From the NCBI GenBank assembly GCA_951828515.1, contig OX639992.1, positions 1,952,008 to 2,016,007 of the forward strand: a stretch of DNA of 64,000 nt, in the 5' to 3' direction. A program made the translations under genes and the position numbers. The notes under the pieces were generated by a model. It made no database searches and was not told the DNA's origin. It saw only the letters and a program-made list of their open reading frames with translations. Shown here piece after piece: positions 8,044 to 16,802 of this stretch (the stretch's first letter is position 1; each line of letters opens with the position of its first letter). The DNA is from an uncultured Poribacteria bacterium (GTDB lineage Bacteria; Poribacteria; WGA-4E; WGA-3G).

Positions 8044-9609
8044 CTAATGCCTGAAATGTCGCACGCCTGTCAGTACCATTGCCATACCGTAAGCGTCTGC
8101 TGTTGCAATTACAGGGGCATCATTGACAGAACCACCGGGCTGAATAATAGCACTGATACCCGCCTCACCCGCGATTTCAACACCATCGGGGAATGGGAAA
8201 TAGGCGTCTGAGGCTAATACCGCACCCTTCGCCTTTTCATCCGCCTTCCGAATAGCGATGATAGCGGCATCCACGCGACTCATCTGACCTGCACCGATAC
8301 CAACGCTTTGTGTGCCGTTGGCAAGCAGGATGCAATTCGATTTGACATGTTTGCACGCCTTCCACGCAAAAAGGAGGGATTCTATCTCTGCTTCCGTTGG
8401 CGCACGAGAGGTTGCAACCTCCAAATCATCAGCGTTTAAGTCGTGGACATCTGGGTCTTGGACCAGCACGCCACCAGTAATATTGCGAATCTGCGAGCCA
8501 GGTTCCGCAGCCGAGAGCGACCCAGCTTCAAGAATTGGTCGGCGTTTGACACGAGACAAGGCTCGCAGTGCCTTGTCAGTGTAACTCGGTGCAACAATTG
8601 CGTCAATTTTCACACCTGCATTTGCGGCTTCTCGGATGATGTTTGCCGTCTGGATCGTCACCTTCCGATTCAACCCGACAATCGAACCGAAAGCGGAGGT
8701 GCGATCACACTCCAATGCGTTCGTGAATGCATCTTGCAGATTGTCAGCCGTCGCCAGCCCACACGGGTTATTATGCTTGATAATGGCACAAGCAGGGGCC
8801 TCAAAGTCCTTGACGATCTCTAAGGCGGCTTCTAAATCGAGGAGGTTATTAAAGGAGAGTGGTTGTCCACTCAGTTGGTTTGCCCACGCAGCGCATGCCC
8901 CTGGGCTGGTTTCAGTTTTGTAGAAAGCGGCGCGTTGATGCGGGTTTTCGCCATAGCGAAGCGTACGCTCCTTCTTGAAATGGAGCGTTAGGTCAGTGGC
9001 GAATTCGTCTGGTTGTGAATCTATGTGAGCGAGATAGGCAGCAATTGCGGTGTCATATTGTGAGGTATGAGCAAATGCCTCTTTTGCCAGTTCAAATCGC
9101 CTCTCTTCCGAAAGACAACCGTCGTTTGCATCTAAATCGGCGATAATTTGCGGATATTGGTTTGCCTCCGTGAGGACAGCGACGTGACGATAATTTTTTG
9201 CTGCGGCGCGAATCATCGTTGGACCCCCGATGTCAATGTTCTCAATCGCTTCGGGGAGTGTCACATCGGGCTTAGCGACGGTTGCCTCAAATGGATACAA
9301 ATTGCATATCACCATGTCAATGGAGGTGATACCGTGTGCCTCTGCTTGGGCATTGTGTTCAGCATTATCCCAATTCGCAAGGAGTCCGCCATGAATTTTG
9401 GGGTGGAGCGTTTTGACCCTACCATCAAGCATTTCAGGAAAGCCGGTGTAGTCAGAAACATCAAGAATTTCAATCCCAGCGTCTCGCAGGTGTCTAGCTG
9501 TGCCACCGGTGGAGAGAATCTCCACACCACGTTGTGCGAGGGCATTGGCTATCTCTAAGAGGTTCGTTTTGTCATAGACGCTGATGAGCGCACGTTGTAT
9601 TTTTCTCAT
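8044..9609 (-). CDS. purH: Bifunctional AICAR formyltransferase / IMP cyclohydrolase (PurH)
   Basis: A full-length 521-residue PurH, performing the last two steps of de novo IMP synthesis in the cytoplasm. The N-terminal IMP cyclohydrolase/MGS-like domain shows ALISVYDKTNLLE, ILSTGGTARHL and DGRVKTLHPKIHGG. The C-terminal transformylase domain has LRYGENPHQRAAFY, the KHNNPCG motif around residue 267 and the terminal DAYFPFPDGVE and QPGGSVND segments. The gene stands alone, with no other pur gene nearby. Its ATG is preceded by CCGCAAGGAAAACTAAAAAAAC, the end of a repeat shared with several other genes in the window. Confidence 0.97.
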   Translation of the reverse strand: MRKIQRALISVYDKTNLLEIANALAQRGVEILSTGGTARHLRDAGIEILDVSDYTGFPEMLDGRVKTLHPKIHGGLLANWDNAEHNAQAEAHGITSIDMVICNLYPFEATVAKPDVTLPEAIENIDIGGPTMIRAAAKNYRHVAVLTEANQYPQIIADLDANDGCLSEERRFELAKEAFAHTSQYDTAIAAYLAHIDSQPDEFATDLTLHFKKERTLRYGENPHQRAAFYKTETSPGACAAWANQLSGQPLSFNNLLDLEAALEIVKDFEAPACAIIKHNNPCGLATADNLQDAFTNALECDRTSAFGSIVGLNRKVTIQTANIIREAANAGVKIDAIVAPSYTDKALRALSRVKRRPILEAGSLSAAEPGSQIRNITGGVLVQDPDVHDLNADDLEVATSRAPTEAEIESLLFAWKACKHVKSNCILLANGTQSVGIGAGQMSRVDAAIIAIRKADEKAKGAVLASDAYFPFPDGVEIAGEAGISAIIQPGGSVNDAPVIATADAYGMAMVLTGVRHFRH

Positions 9610-9702
9610 GTTTTTTTAGTTTTCCTTGCGGTTCGATGAACGACGTTTTTTTGGACGTGCCTTTTCGTAATCCAGCCCGCCCGTCGGTTGGGCTTACCGT
9701 TT
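9610..9702 (-). repeat. Start-proximal repeat upstream of purH
   Basis: Read on the gene strand, the unit starts near AACGGTAAGCCCAACC and ends in GAACCGCAAGGAAAACTAAA just before the purH ATG. It shares its end with the units before mutL, the VWA gene, the acetyltransferase gene and the SNF2 gene. The AAGG may act as a distant Shine-Dalgarno (14 nt from ATG). Confidence 0.7.
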
Positions 9703-9738
9703 TTCTTTGGTGCGAAGATTTATTTAAGAGTATGCCTA

Positions 9739-11085
9739 CTACCTTTCTGTAACATATCGGGGGAACCCAAACCCGTCGTTTGCGACGTGGCTTCGCGCCG
9801 GAATCTGCGAGCGGTTGGGTATAATCAGGTCCATTTCCGATGTATTCTCAATGACAGTGCCGTCTCCAATGCGCACCTCATCTCCGATATAGATTCTTCC
9901 GGGATGCTCTGCCGCGCCTCGGATCGTCCCGATCACGACTGATGAACCGATGCGACACCGCTGTTCGATTTCAACAAACCCATAAATCTCGGTGTTCGTT
10001 CCGACAGTGGAATAGTCAGAGACCTGGACAGGTCCGAGCAGGCTGGTGTCCGTGCCGATTTCAACAAAATCGCCGATGACGGGGTGTCGTTGCTTTACTT
10101 TGACACTCAAGCCACCGAACGTGCTTGGATAGATAACACATCCGCAACCGATGATGCCCGTCTGTCCAGTGGTTACCCCGCGATGTGGGTGTTCCAAGAA
10201 ATTGGCATCGCCTATCTGCGTTTCCGGGTGTAAATCGGCTTGATAGTAGCGTCCACCGAGTTCTGAGATGGCGCGCGGCAACAATGGGACCGGGATCCTG
10301 TGAATGTTTGGACTCTCTTCAAGGTCATCACTTCGGGTTAAAGCGTGTGCGACATCGTGGTAAAAGAGTACTCGCCAACCGGGATACGTACTCCCTACCA
10401 ATTGGAGTTGATAATCCAAAACAGATGCGAGATTCAGACTACCAAGAAAGTCTTGGTAGGATTCAAAGGTTCGTTCCTGAATTGCGGTATCTACTTGGGA
10501 ACGGAAATCAAGTGCGGCGAGTTTTTCGCGAGAGATACCGGTGTGGAGGAGATAAGCATCCCAGACAGCCGGATCTTTAAGAGAGGCGAAGCGATTCCAA
10601 AGGGCTCGACTTTTGAGCCGTGGCAGTTCCCAGAGGAGCGAAAAAGCGGTTTCAAGTGCAGCACCGAGACGTGTGTCGTCCGTAACAGCCAAAAACGATT
10701 GTGCTACCATCGCATACAACTGGTCTGCGACTTCCTCAATCGCTTCTGAGAGTTCGCGTCTTTGGTTACGCAACTGCGGTGCGTTATGCGATCCGGGTGC
10801 GACACATTCCAGCAAATTACCGAGTACAGTCTCAAGGATATCTCGATTGACAAATCCGCGTCCAGAGCGTTGCGCTAACCCCTCTCGACTCATACTGTCA
10901 ATACGTAAAGCGTCCAGTTCAGATTTGCTATAGATGGGACGCAAACGTTCCAGCGTTTGGGTCAATAACGGTTTTTTTCGGTGTTCGTAAGAAGCATCAA
11001 AAAGTGTATTTTTAATTTTCCTTGCGGTTCGGTCAGGTGGGCGTGGATAATGACCTACCTTCCCGTATACCCGCCCTCCATTCAT
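9739..11085 (-). CDS. Serine acetyltransferase-like hexapeptide-repeat acyltransferase
   Basis: A protein of up to 448 residues. The C-terminal third is a left-handed beta-helix built from hexapeptides (examples: TGIIGCGCVIYPST, GDFVEIGTDTSLLG, GSSVVIGTIRG, GDEVRIGDGTVIE). The N-terminal helical part and the FYHDVAHAL...HPETQIGD passage resemble CysE-type serine acetyltransferases but are longer. The first about 28 codons lie inside the start-proximal repeat (11009-11101), and no ATG follows until residue 65. A TTG (residue about 48) or a non-standard start is also possible. The role may be cysteine synthesis or transfer of acetyl to another small acceptor. Confidence 0.75.
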   Translation of the reverse strand: MNGGRVYGKVGHYPRPPDRTARKIKNTLFDASYEHRKKPLLTQTLERLRPIYSKSELDALRIDSMSREGLAQRSGRGFVNRDILETVLGNLLECVAPGSHNAPQLRNQRRELSEAIEEVADQLYAMVAQSFLAVTDDTRLGAALETAFSLLWELPRLKSRALWNRFASLKDPAVWDAYLLHTGISREKLAALDFRSQVDTAIQERTFESYQDFLGSLNLASVLDYQLQLVGSTYPGWRVLFYHDVAHALTRSDDLEESPNIHRIPVPLLPRAISELGGRYYQADLHPETQIGDANFLEHPHRGVTTGQTGIIGCGCVIYPSTFGGLSVKVKQRHPVIGDFVEIGTDTSLLGPVQVSDYSTVGTNTEIYGFVEIEQRCRIGSSVVIGTIRGAAEHPGRIYIGDEVRIGDGTVIENTSEMDLIIPNRSQIPARSHVANDGFGFPRYVTER

Positions 11086-11101
11086 TACGGCTACGGTTTT
11101 T
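11009..11101 (-). repeat. Start-proximal repeat overlapping an N-terminus
   Basis: On the gene strand it reads GTAGCCGTAATGAATGGAGG, then a variable core, then GAACCGCAAGGAAAATTAAA. It covers the predicted beginning of the acetyltransferase-like ORF, so either it supplies coding sequence or the true start is downstream. Confidence 0.7.
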
Positions 11102-11175
11102 CATTCTATCCAAGATAGCAGCCTGCCCCAACGGCACAGGCGGATACAAGAGAAAACCCTGAATAAAAAAACGCC

Positions 11176-12324
11176 TCATTTCTCGCCTCGCGAACATTTA
11201 AAAACCTCCTGTGCAGCCGTAACGCCAGCACCCAGTGGAACCTCATATCCGATCTCTACTAACCCCCGCTCAAAGGCAGAAATGGCGACGATAACATCGT
11301 TTTCATTCATCCAACCGAGATGTGCGATCCGGACGATTTTTCCGCTTAATTGACTCTGACCACCCGCATAGGTAATACCATATCTGTCGCGCATCAAATT
11401 GATGAACGCTTTCCCATCAATTTCCGTTGGCAAGCGAATAGAGGTCAAGGTATTCGCTGGAGATATTGCAAAGAGCGGAAGACCGAGTGCTTTAACCGCA
11501 CTTCGGGTCGCGATTGCCAAGCGACTGTGCCGGGCAATGGTATCGCGAATATCCTCTGCACAGATGCGATTTAAGGCACATTGTAGTGCCGTCAGCAGTG
11601 TTATCGCTGGAGTGTAGGGCACAGAACCCTCCAAACCGCTTTGGTGCGCCTTTCGGAAGTCGAGATAGTATTTCGGAAGGTTAGAGCATTTAACGGTATC
11701 CCATGCCCGTTGATTGAGCGCAGCGAACGCCAGGCCCGGCGGTGTCATTAAGCCTTTTTGGGAGCAGGAAACAACAACGTCCACCCCCCAATTATCCATC
11801 TGTAAATCATCGGCAGCGAGCGCACTGACAGCGTCAACAACTAAGAGCGTTGGACGAACTCGCGTTAGACCTGCCAACGCCTCAATGTCGTGCAAGGCAC
11901 CCGTTGATGTCTCGCAGAGCGTTGCAAACACCGCTTTCACATCGGGGTGTTCTGTTAAGAGTGCCTCAACTATCTGTGGTTCAACAGAATCGCCCCATGT
12001 CACATCAATCAGGATCACTTCAACGCCGTAAGCGGTGCAGATGTCGTTCCACCGTTCTCCGAATTTACCGCTCTGAATGACAATGACTTTGTCTTCACGA
12101 GACAGAAGATTCGCGACTGCGCCTTCCATGGCACCGGTTCCGGACGATGTTAGAAAGAGGATATCGTTCTCGGTTTGGAAAACGTGTTTGAGTTTTTCAA
12201 GAACGTCTTTAATAAGCGTTACAGCGGTATCGCTACGGTGGTAATCAATCGGTTGCGCCATCGCCAACAACGCTTCAGGCGGAATTGGTGTAGGACCGGG
12301 TGTAAAAAGTAATTCTTTTTTCAT
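11176..12324 (-). CDS. Class V aminotransferase (alanine-glyoxylate / serine-pyruvate type)
   Basis: A pyridoxal-phosphate aminotransferase of about 382 residues, family of alanine-glyoxylate, serine-glyoxylate and phosphonoacetaldehyde-forming aminotransferases. Signatures include LLFTPGPTPIPPEAL at the N-terminus, FLTSSGTGAMEGAVANL, LLVVDAVSALAAD and VVSCSQKGLMTPPGLAF, where the SQK lysine binds PLP. The ORF extends 24 codons upstream, but MKKELLFTPGPTP at 12324 matches the family start. It is next to the acetyltransferase-like gene, and both could act in serine/glycine/cysteine metabolism, which is inference. Confidence 0.9.
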   Translation of the reverse strand: MKKELLFTPGPTPIPPEALLAMAQPIDYHRSDTAVTLIKDVLEKLKHVFQTENDILFLTSSGTGAMEGAVANLLSREDKVIVIQSGKFGERWNDICTAYGVEVILIDVTWGDSVEPQIVEALLTEHPDVKAVFATLCETSTGALHDIEALAGLTRVRPTLLVVDAVSALAADDLQMDNWGVDVVVSCSQKGLMTPPGLAFAALNQRAWDTVKCSNLPKYYLDFRKAHQSGLEGSVPYTPAITLLTALQCALNRICAEDIRDTIARHSRLAIATRSAVKALGLPLFAISPANTLTSIRLPTEIDGKAFINLMRDRYGITYAGGQSQLSGKIVRIAHLGWMNENDVIVAISAFERGLVEIGYEVPLGAGVTAAQEVFKCSRGEK

Positions 12325-12421
12325 GGATAATAAGTTCGGGGCGTGCGATAATGCGCTTCGCATTTGGGCGAGTACGCCGCAAAATCGCACTACCACAAAT
12401 CAAGTGTTTGTAGGTTTCACA

Positions 12422-12637
12422 TCAGGCAGTGTTAACAGCTACAACCGTTTTGCCTTCAACGTTAACAATAACCCATTCTTGGTCAAGGAGTTCACACAAT
12501 TCTATAATTGCGGCGCGTTGCGCTGTGCTATCCATCGGTACCTCAAGGGTGAGTGTGGCGAATTCTTCTTTTTGTATTTCGCCATCTTTATCGAATTTCA
12601 TCGGTGTAATCTGAATTTTTCTCAATTTTGCGTCCAT
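12422..12637 (-). CDS. Small conserved-looking protein of unknown function
   Basis: A 71-residue acidic ORF (MDAKLRKIQITPMKFD...). It has alternating strand/helix predictions by eye and no recognisable motif, signal peptide or membrane segment. A good ribosome-binding site, AAAGGAAAAAAT, directly precedes the ATG, which is the main support. The segment STAQRAAIIELCELLDQEW looks helical. It lies between the aminotransferase and the Gfo/Idh gene. I do not recognise its family. Confidence 0.55.
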   Translation of the reverse strand: MDAKLRKIQITPMKFDKDGEIQKEEFATLTLEVPMDSTAQRAAIIELCELLDQEWVIVNVEGKTVVAVNTA

Positions 12638-12659
12638 ATTTTTTCCTTTATTTTTATTA

Positions 12660-12727
12660 CCAGTCAGCAGTCAGTAGAGAAGGTTATTGTTTAAGAATGC
12701 CTCTTTGCTGATTGCTGATTGCTGACA
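12660..12727. repeat. Short CAGCAATCAGCAGTCAGT-type repeat cluster
   Basis: Degenerate repeats of CAGCAATCAGCAGTCAG (either strand) lie here and again near 19530-19600, 26808-26845 and 57318-57340, always between genes. They look like simple slippage-type repeats; no function is evident. Confidence 0.55.
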
Positions 12728-12733
12728 GCGATA

Positions 12734-13744
12734 TTATGCGTCATTCATGAAGGCTGCGACATCAATGCATTCTCCGCCGCGCCGAGAAGACTCCCACCCT
12801 GCTAAAATAGGGGCTAAAGAGAAAAGCCCATCGTAATAATCACTCTGCAAAAGACTTGCATCCGCAGACTGAACGGCGCGGATAAACGTTTTGTCCTGTT
12901 CCAACCAAGGATCAAATTCGTCGGCTGGATAAAGGACATCGCCATTTACGACAATCCTATCGTATCCGTGAATTTCAAGGCATCCACCTTCATAGAAAAT
13001 GGTAAACCGCGGTTCATTTTTCGGACCCGGACCGGCTGCGACAAAACTGAGCGTCATCGTAGCCCCGTTCTCAAAGCAGTAATTGAAACTGGTAGACAGT
13101 GGATTCGCATAAGCCGGGCGTTGACAATAAAATGCTTGGGATTTAGCAACGTTTAATCCCGTCATAAAACGGGTATAGTCGGTCGCATGAACCCCCCAAT
13201 CAAGGGCACTCCCACCAGATTTTCCCATATCTTCCCACCACGTTTTGGGCCCACCCTCCGTTGAAGGCGGCAAGCCTCCAAAACTTTGAAACCGGGCATG
13301 CACGATGTGTTTGTCCATCAAATATCGGCGAGCCTCTTGGAAGATTGGACGATACCGTTCGCGAAACCCAACGGTGCTGATAACTCCTGCTTGCTGAATC
13401 GCGTTGTTAATTCGGTGTGCCACCTGCATCGTGAGTGCTTGTGGCTTCTCACTGAAGATGTGGATACCCTTTTCTGCGGCGGTCGACTCAACGTTAGTTC
13501 GTACGTACGCCGGTACGATAGAGTATAGCACGCCAATTGCTTCGGTGTCAAGCATTTCGTGTGCGTCTTGGTAGACACTCGGAATCTTGAAGCGTGCCGC
13601 TGTCTCTTGTGCGGTCTGTAGGCTGCTATCACACACAGCGACAATATCCACCGAATTTGTTTGTAATAGGTTCGGAATTCGGGTCCGGTTCGCGAAGTTT
13701 CCACATCCATAGAAAGCGACGCGAACGCGTGATGTTGTTGACAC
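12734..13744 (-). CDS. Gfo/Idh/MocA-family oxidoreductase
   Basis: A 336-residue NAD(P)-dependent oxidoreductase. The N-terminal Rossmann fold is RVAFYGCGNFANRTRIPNL, and the family FSEKPQALT (the EKP catalytic Lys) occurs near residue 98. The C-terminal substrate domain contains SGGSALDWGVHATDYTRF, typical of inositol/glucose-fructose oxidoreductase relatives. The start is GTG after GGAGAACGTTTATC. It probably acts on a sugar or sugar derivative; the substrate is unknown. It lies just past the WD40 gene and is separated from the small ORF by a short stretch of CTGATTGCTGATTGCTGA-like repeats. Confidence 0.9.
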   Translation of the reverse strand: MSTTSRVRVAFYGCGNFANRTRIPNLLQTNSVDIVAVCDSSLQTAQETAARFKIPSVYQDAHEMLDTEAIGVLYSIVPAYVRTNVESTAAEKGIHIFSEKPQALTMQVAHRINNAIQQAGVISTVGFRERYRPIFQEARRYLMDKHIVHARFQSFGGLPPSTEGGPKTWWEDMGKSGGSALDWGVHATDYTRFMTGLNVAKSQAFYCQRPAYANPLSTSFNYCFENGATMTLSFVAAGPGPKNEPRFTIFYEGGCLEIHGYDRIVVNGDVLYPADEFDPWLEQDKTFIRAVQSADASLLQSDYYDGLFSLAPILAGWESSRRGGECIDVAAFMNDA

Positions 13745-13792
13745 GATAAACGTTCTCCAAATTTTTGAGGTAAAGGTTTTTGTCGATCCGTG

Positions 13793-15844
13793 TTAATTCT
13801 GTCCGAAATATGATGCAACCCATACTAAATCCTGGACATTCACCACGTCATCACCATTCACGTCCGCAGTATTCACACCGGTTTGCCCAAAATGCGATGC
13901 GACCAACACCAAATCTTGAATATTCACTACGCCATCACTGTTGACATCTCCCGGTATTTGTAGGAGAAATGGCGTGAAGTCCCACAGCAAAATCGTGCCA
14001 TCTTCACTGCCGCTGGCAAGCGTGCGACCATCGGGAGACAGGGTAAGCGTGTTAACTCTGTTCGTGTGCCCTGCGAGGACCCCGAGGCGTCTCCCACTGT
14101 CCACATCCCATAATCGAATTGTGCTGTTCCAACTTCCACTCACAAGCGTGCGACCATCGGCGGAGAACGCGAGGGATCTGATCGGACCTACATTTCCCCC
14201 GAAAGTTGCTTTGGGTTGTTCGGTCTGTATATCCCACAATCGAATTCTCCTATCCCGACCTGCACTCACGAGTGTGCGACCATCCGGACTAAATACGATA
14301 GCCTGAACAGGTTCTGTATGCCCTGTCAAAGTCAATTGGCGTCGCGCAGTTCCTACATCCCATAATTGAATTGTGGTGTTTTTACCACCGCTGGCAAGTG
14401 TGCGACCATCCGGACTGTACGCAACAGCATAGACATCTTGTGTATCCCCGAGTATTGCTCTATTTCTGCCTGTCCGAGTATCCCACAATCGAACGGTGTT
14501 GTCCCAACTCGCACTCGCAAGCATGTGACCATCCGGAGTAAACACGATAACCCCAACACCGTACTTATGGCCTGTGAGTGGTGCCTTAGGTTGTGCTGTG
14601 TGTGCATCCCACAAATGAATTGTGGTGTCAGGGTTTCCTCCACCGCTGGCGAGGGTTTTACCATCTGGCGAAAACGCAACTGAAAGGACACGTCCGCCGT
14701 GCCCCGTGAGGGTATTTTGGAAATGCCCTGTGTGTGCATCCCACAAGTAGATCGATTTGTCATCGTTCGCACTGGCAAGTATTTCGCCATCTGGACTGAA
14801 TGTAACCGTATTAACCGCCAGAGCGTGCCCTGTGAGGGTTGCCTTGTGTTGCTCAGTGACAGGATCCCAAAACTGAATCACCTGATCATCGCCTGAACTG
14901 GCAAGTGTTCTACCATCAGGACTGAAGGCAACGGACTTCACCCAATGTGTATGTCCCGTCAATGTCGCTTTGAGGTCGCCAGTGGCAGCATCCCACAATC
15001 GAACCGTTTTGTCATTACTCGCACTCGCAAGCGTCTGCCCATCTTGGGAAAACACCACCGAATTAACCGCACCTGTGTGTTCTGCCAGGGTTGCTTTACG
15101 CTCACCGGTATGTGGGTTCCACAATTGAATCGTGTCATCCACACCCGCACTCGCAAGCGTCTCCCCATCAGGACTAAAGGCAACGGACTTCACCCAACCT
15201 TTATGCTCTGGGAAATAAGCGATTGGGTACTCAGTTTCCACATGCCATAATCGAATCGTGTTATCTTCCCAGCCCCCACCGCTGGCAAGCACCTTTCCGT
15301 CAGGACTAAATACGACAGAAGTGACATTTCCTTTATGCCCCTTAAGCGTTCCTATATGATTTCCCGTCTCAGTATCCCACAATCGAATTGTTTTGTTCCA
15401 TCTTCCACCCCCACTTGCTAACGTACTGCCATCTGGAGAGAACGCAATGGACGTAACATCGCCCATACCGTCTCTCATAAGAGTTTTCTTGCGTTGACCT
15501 GTATGTGGATTCCACAACCGAATCGTTCTGTCCCAACTTCCGCTGGCAAGTGTTTGTCCATCTGGTGAGAACGCAACGCACGTGACCCAAGCCGTATGCC
15601 CTGTGAGTAAGTTAACTTCTTCATGGGTATCCGTATCGTAAAGCCAAACGCCAATGGAACTGCTGACAGCGAGCAGTGTGCCGTCCGGGGAATATTGGAC
15701 GTTTCCCGTTATTGCCCCTTTACCAAGTCGTGCTTTCGTCCCTTCAGGTAAATGCCACTGGTTATAATCTTGAGAGAAGGCGTGTGGGAGAAATACCGCC
15801 CCAACAAAAAGTATCGTCAAAACCGAAAATCCTGTCAGTTTCAT
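13793..15844 (-). CDS. Exported 14-blade WD40 protein with C-terminal dockerin
   Basis: A 683-residue exported protein. The signal peptide is at 1-24 (LTGFSVLTILFVGAVFLPHAFS). By eye I count 14 WD40 blades (each ending in IRLWD-like), which fits two seven-bladed propellers. The C-terminus is a dockerin-type pair of calcium loops (GDVNSDGVVNIQDLVLVA and ADVNGDDVVNVQDLVWVA). Dockerins normally dock on cohesins, but no cohesin is seen here. The start ATG follows AAGGAGTTACACCG. The tandem blades are nearly identical at DNA level, implying recent repeat expansion. Function is likely protein scaffolding outside the cytoplasm. Confidence 0.9.
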   Translation of the reverse strand: MKLTGFSVLTILFVGAVFLPHAFSQDYNQWHLPEGTKARLGKGAITGNVQYSPDGTLLAVSSSIGVWLYDTDTHEEVNLLTGHTAWVTCVAFSPDGQTLASGSWDRTIRLWNPHTGQRKKTLMRDGMGDVTSIAFSPDGSTLASGGGRWNKTIRLWDTETGNHIGTLKGHKGNVTSVVFSPDGKVLASGGGWEDNTIRLWHVETEYPIAYFPEHKGWVKSVAFSPDGETLASAGVDDTIQLWNPHTGERKATLAEHTGAVNSVVFSQDGQTLASASNDKTVRLWDAATGDLKATLTGHTHWVKSVAFSPDGRTLASSGDDQVIQFWDPVTEQHKATLTGHALAVNTVTFSPDGEILASANDDKSIYLWDAHTGHFQNTLTGHGGRVLSVAFSPDGKTLASGGGNPDTTIHLWDAHTAQPKAPLTGHKYGVGVIVFTPDGHMLASASWDNTVRLWDTRTGRNRAILGDTQDVYAVAYSPDGRTLASGGKNTTIQLWDVGTARRQLTLTGHTEPVQAIVFSPDGRTLVSAGRDRRIRLWDIQTEQPKATFGGNVGPIRSLAFSADGRTLVSGSWNSTIRLWDVDSGRRLGVLAGHTNRVNTLTLSPDGRTLASGSEDGTILLWDFTPFLLQIPGDVNSDGVVNIQDLVLVASHFGQTGVNTADVNGDDVVNVQDLVWVASYFGQN

Positions 15845-15885
15845 CGGTGTAACTCCTTATTCTCAGAAAGCCATTGGTGGGAATT

Positions 15886-16776
15886 TTATTCACGCCAAGG
15901 GGGAACGTCCCACGTGTTGAACCATTCCCATTTCCAGATTACCCGTTTCTCTGGCATTTCCACCTCGTATTCTATGCCTGCGGTGAACGGGAGGAGGTGC
16001 GTTCTGTCTCCGACGATTTCACGGATTGATTCAATAAACGCCATTTCATCGGTGACGTTGGGGGGCCAGTGTCCGGCGGGTATTGGATCGGATTTCCGAT
16101 CAGTTCGGTAATGCGTCGGTATCACAAAGCGTGGTTGGATTAAGTCGACAAGTTCTATGAGTCGAGACGCAAGTCCCTCACCAAGACCGAGTTTCATGTG
16201 AATCAGGAAATCCACCGTGCCTCGGAGGTTCACCAACGTTGGATAGGGTTCGTGCAAATCGCCAGTGTGCAAGACAGAGACATTCTTTGTTGTGTGTGTT
16301 ATCAGATATCCGTTCGTCGGGAGGTTTGGTGTTTGGTTTTCACCACTTTCAATCGTCTCGACTCGAATATCCCCGAGATCAAGCGTATCTGAACCTTGAA
16401 AGGTGCGCGTGAACCCCTGTTTTTCGTTGAGATGTTTCGGATAGAGAACCTGGACCTTATCGGTGGGGACATGCTTGGTAATCGGCAGATCCCGCGCGAA
16501 CGCGGCATCTCCGTATTTCTCAGCGATGGGTTGTGCGGGTGTCATACAACCAACGTTGACGAACAATTTTTTAAAACGCTCACCACAACACAATTTCTGT
16601 AAGGTTACCGGGTGGCAGTGGTCGAAATGTTCGTGGGAAATAAAGATGTAGTCGTATATCGGTTCAGCATCTGCTAAGTTCTGATCGAACAGATATGGAT
16701 CGAAAGCGATATTGACATCTCCAAAGCGAACGTCAAATGCGCCGCATCCCCACCATCTCAAAAATATGTTTTCCAC
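15886..16776 (-). CDS. Metallo-beta-lactamase-fold hydrolase
   Basis: An UlaG/MBL-fold hydrolase of about 296 residues. The metal-binding HEHFDHCHP motif (HxHxDH) occurs near residue 65. Further ligands are plausible in LHTGDLH and PTHYRTD. The predicted substrate is a phosphoester or lactone and cannot be named. I chose a GTG at 16776 preceded by GAAAGGCTCTTGTT. An upstream GTG at 16818 is possible and would overlap the FG-GAP gene by 16 nt. It lies between the FG-GAP protein and the WD40 protein. Confidence 0.82.
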   Translation of the reverse strand: MENIFLRWWGCGAFDVRFGDVNIAFDPYLFDQNLADAEPIYDYIFISHEHFDHCHPVTLQKLCCGERFKKLFVNVGCMTPAQPIAEKYGDAAFARDLPITKHVPTDKVQVLYPKHLNEKQGFTRTFQGSDTLDLGDIRVETIESGENQTPNLPTNGYLITHTTKNVSVLHTGDLHEPYPTLVNLRGTVDFLIHMKLGLGEGLASRLIELVDLIQPRFVIPTHYRTDRKSDPIPAGHWPPNVTDEMAFIESIREIVGDRTHLLPFTAGIEYEVEMPEKRVIWKWEWFNTWDVPPWRE

Positions 16777-16802
16777 AACAAGAGCCTTTCTGTCTTGAGG
16801 AC

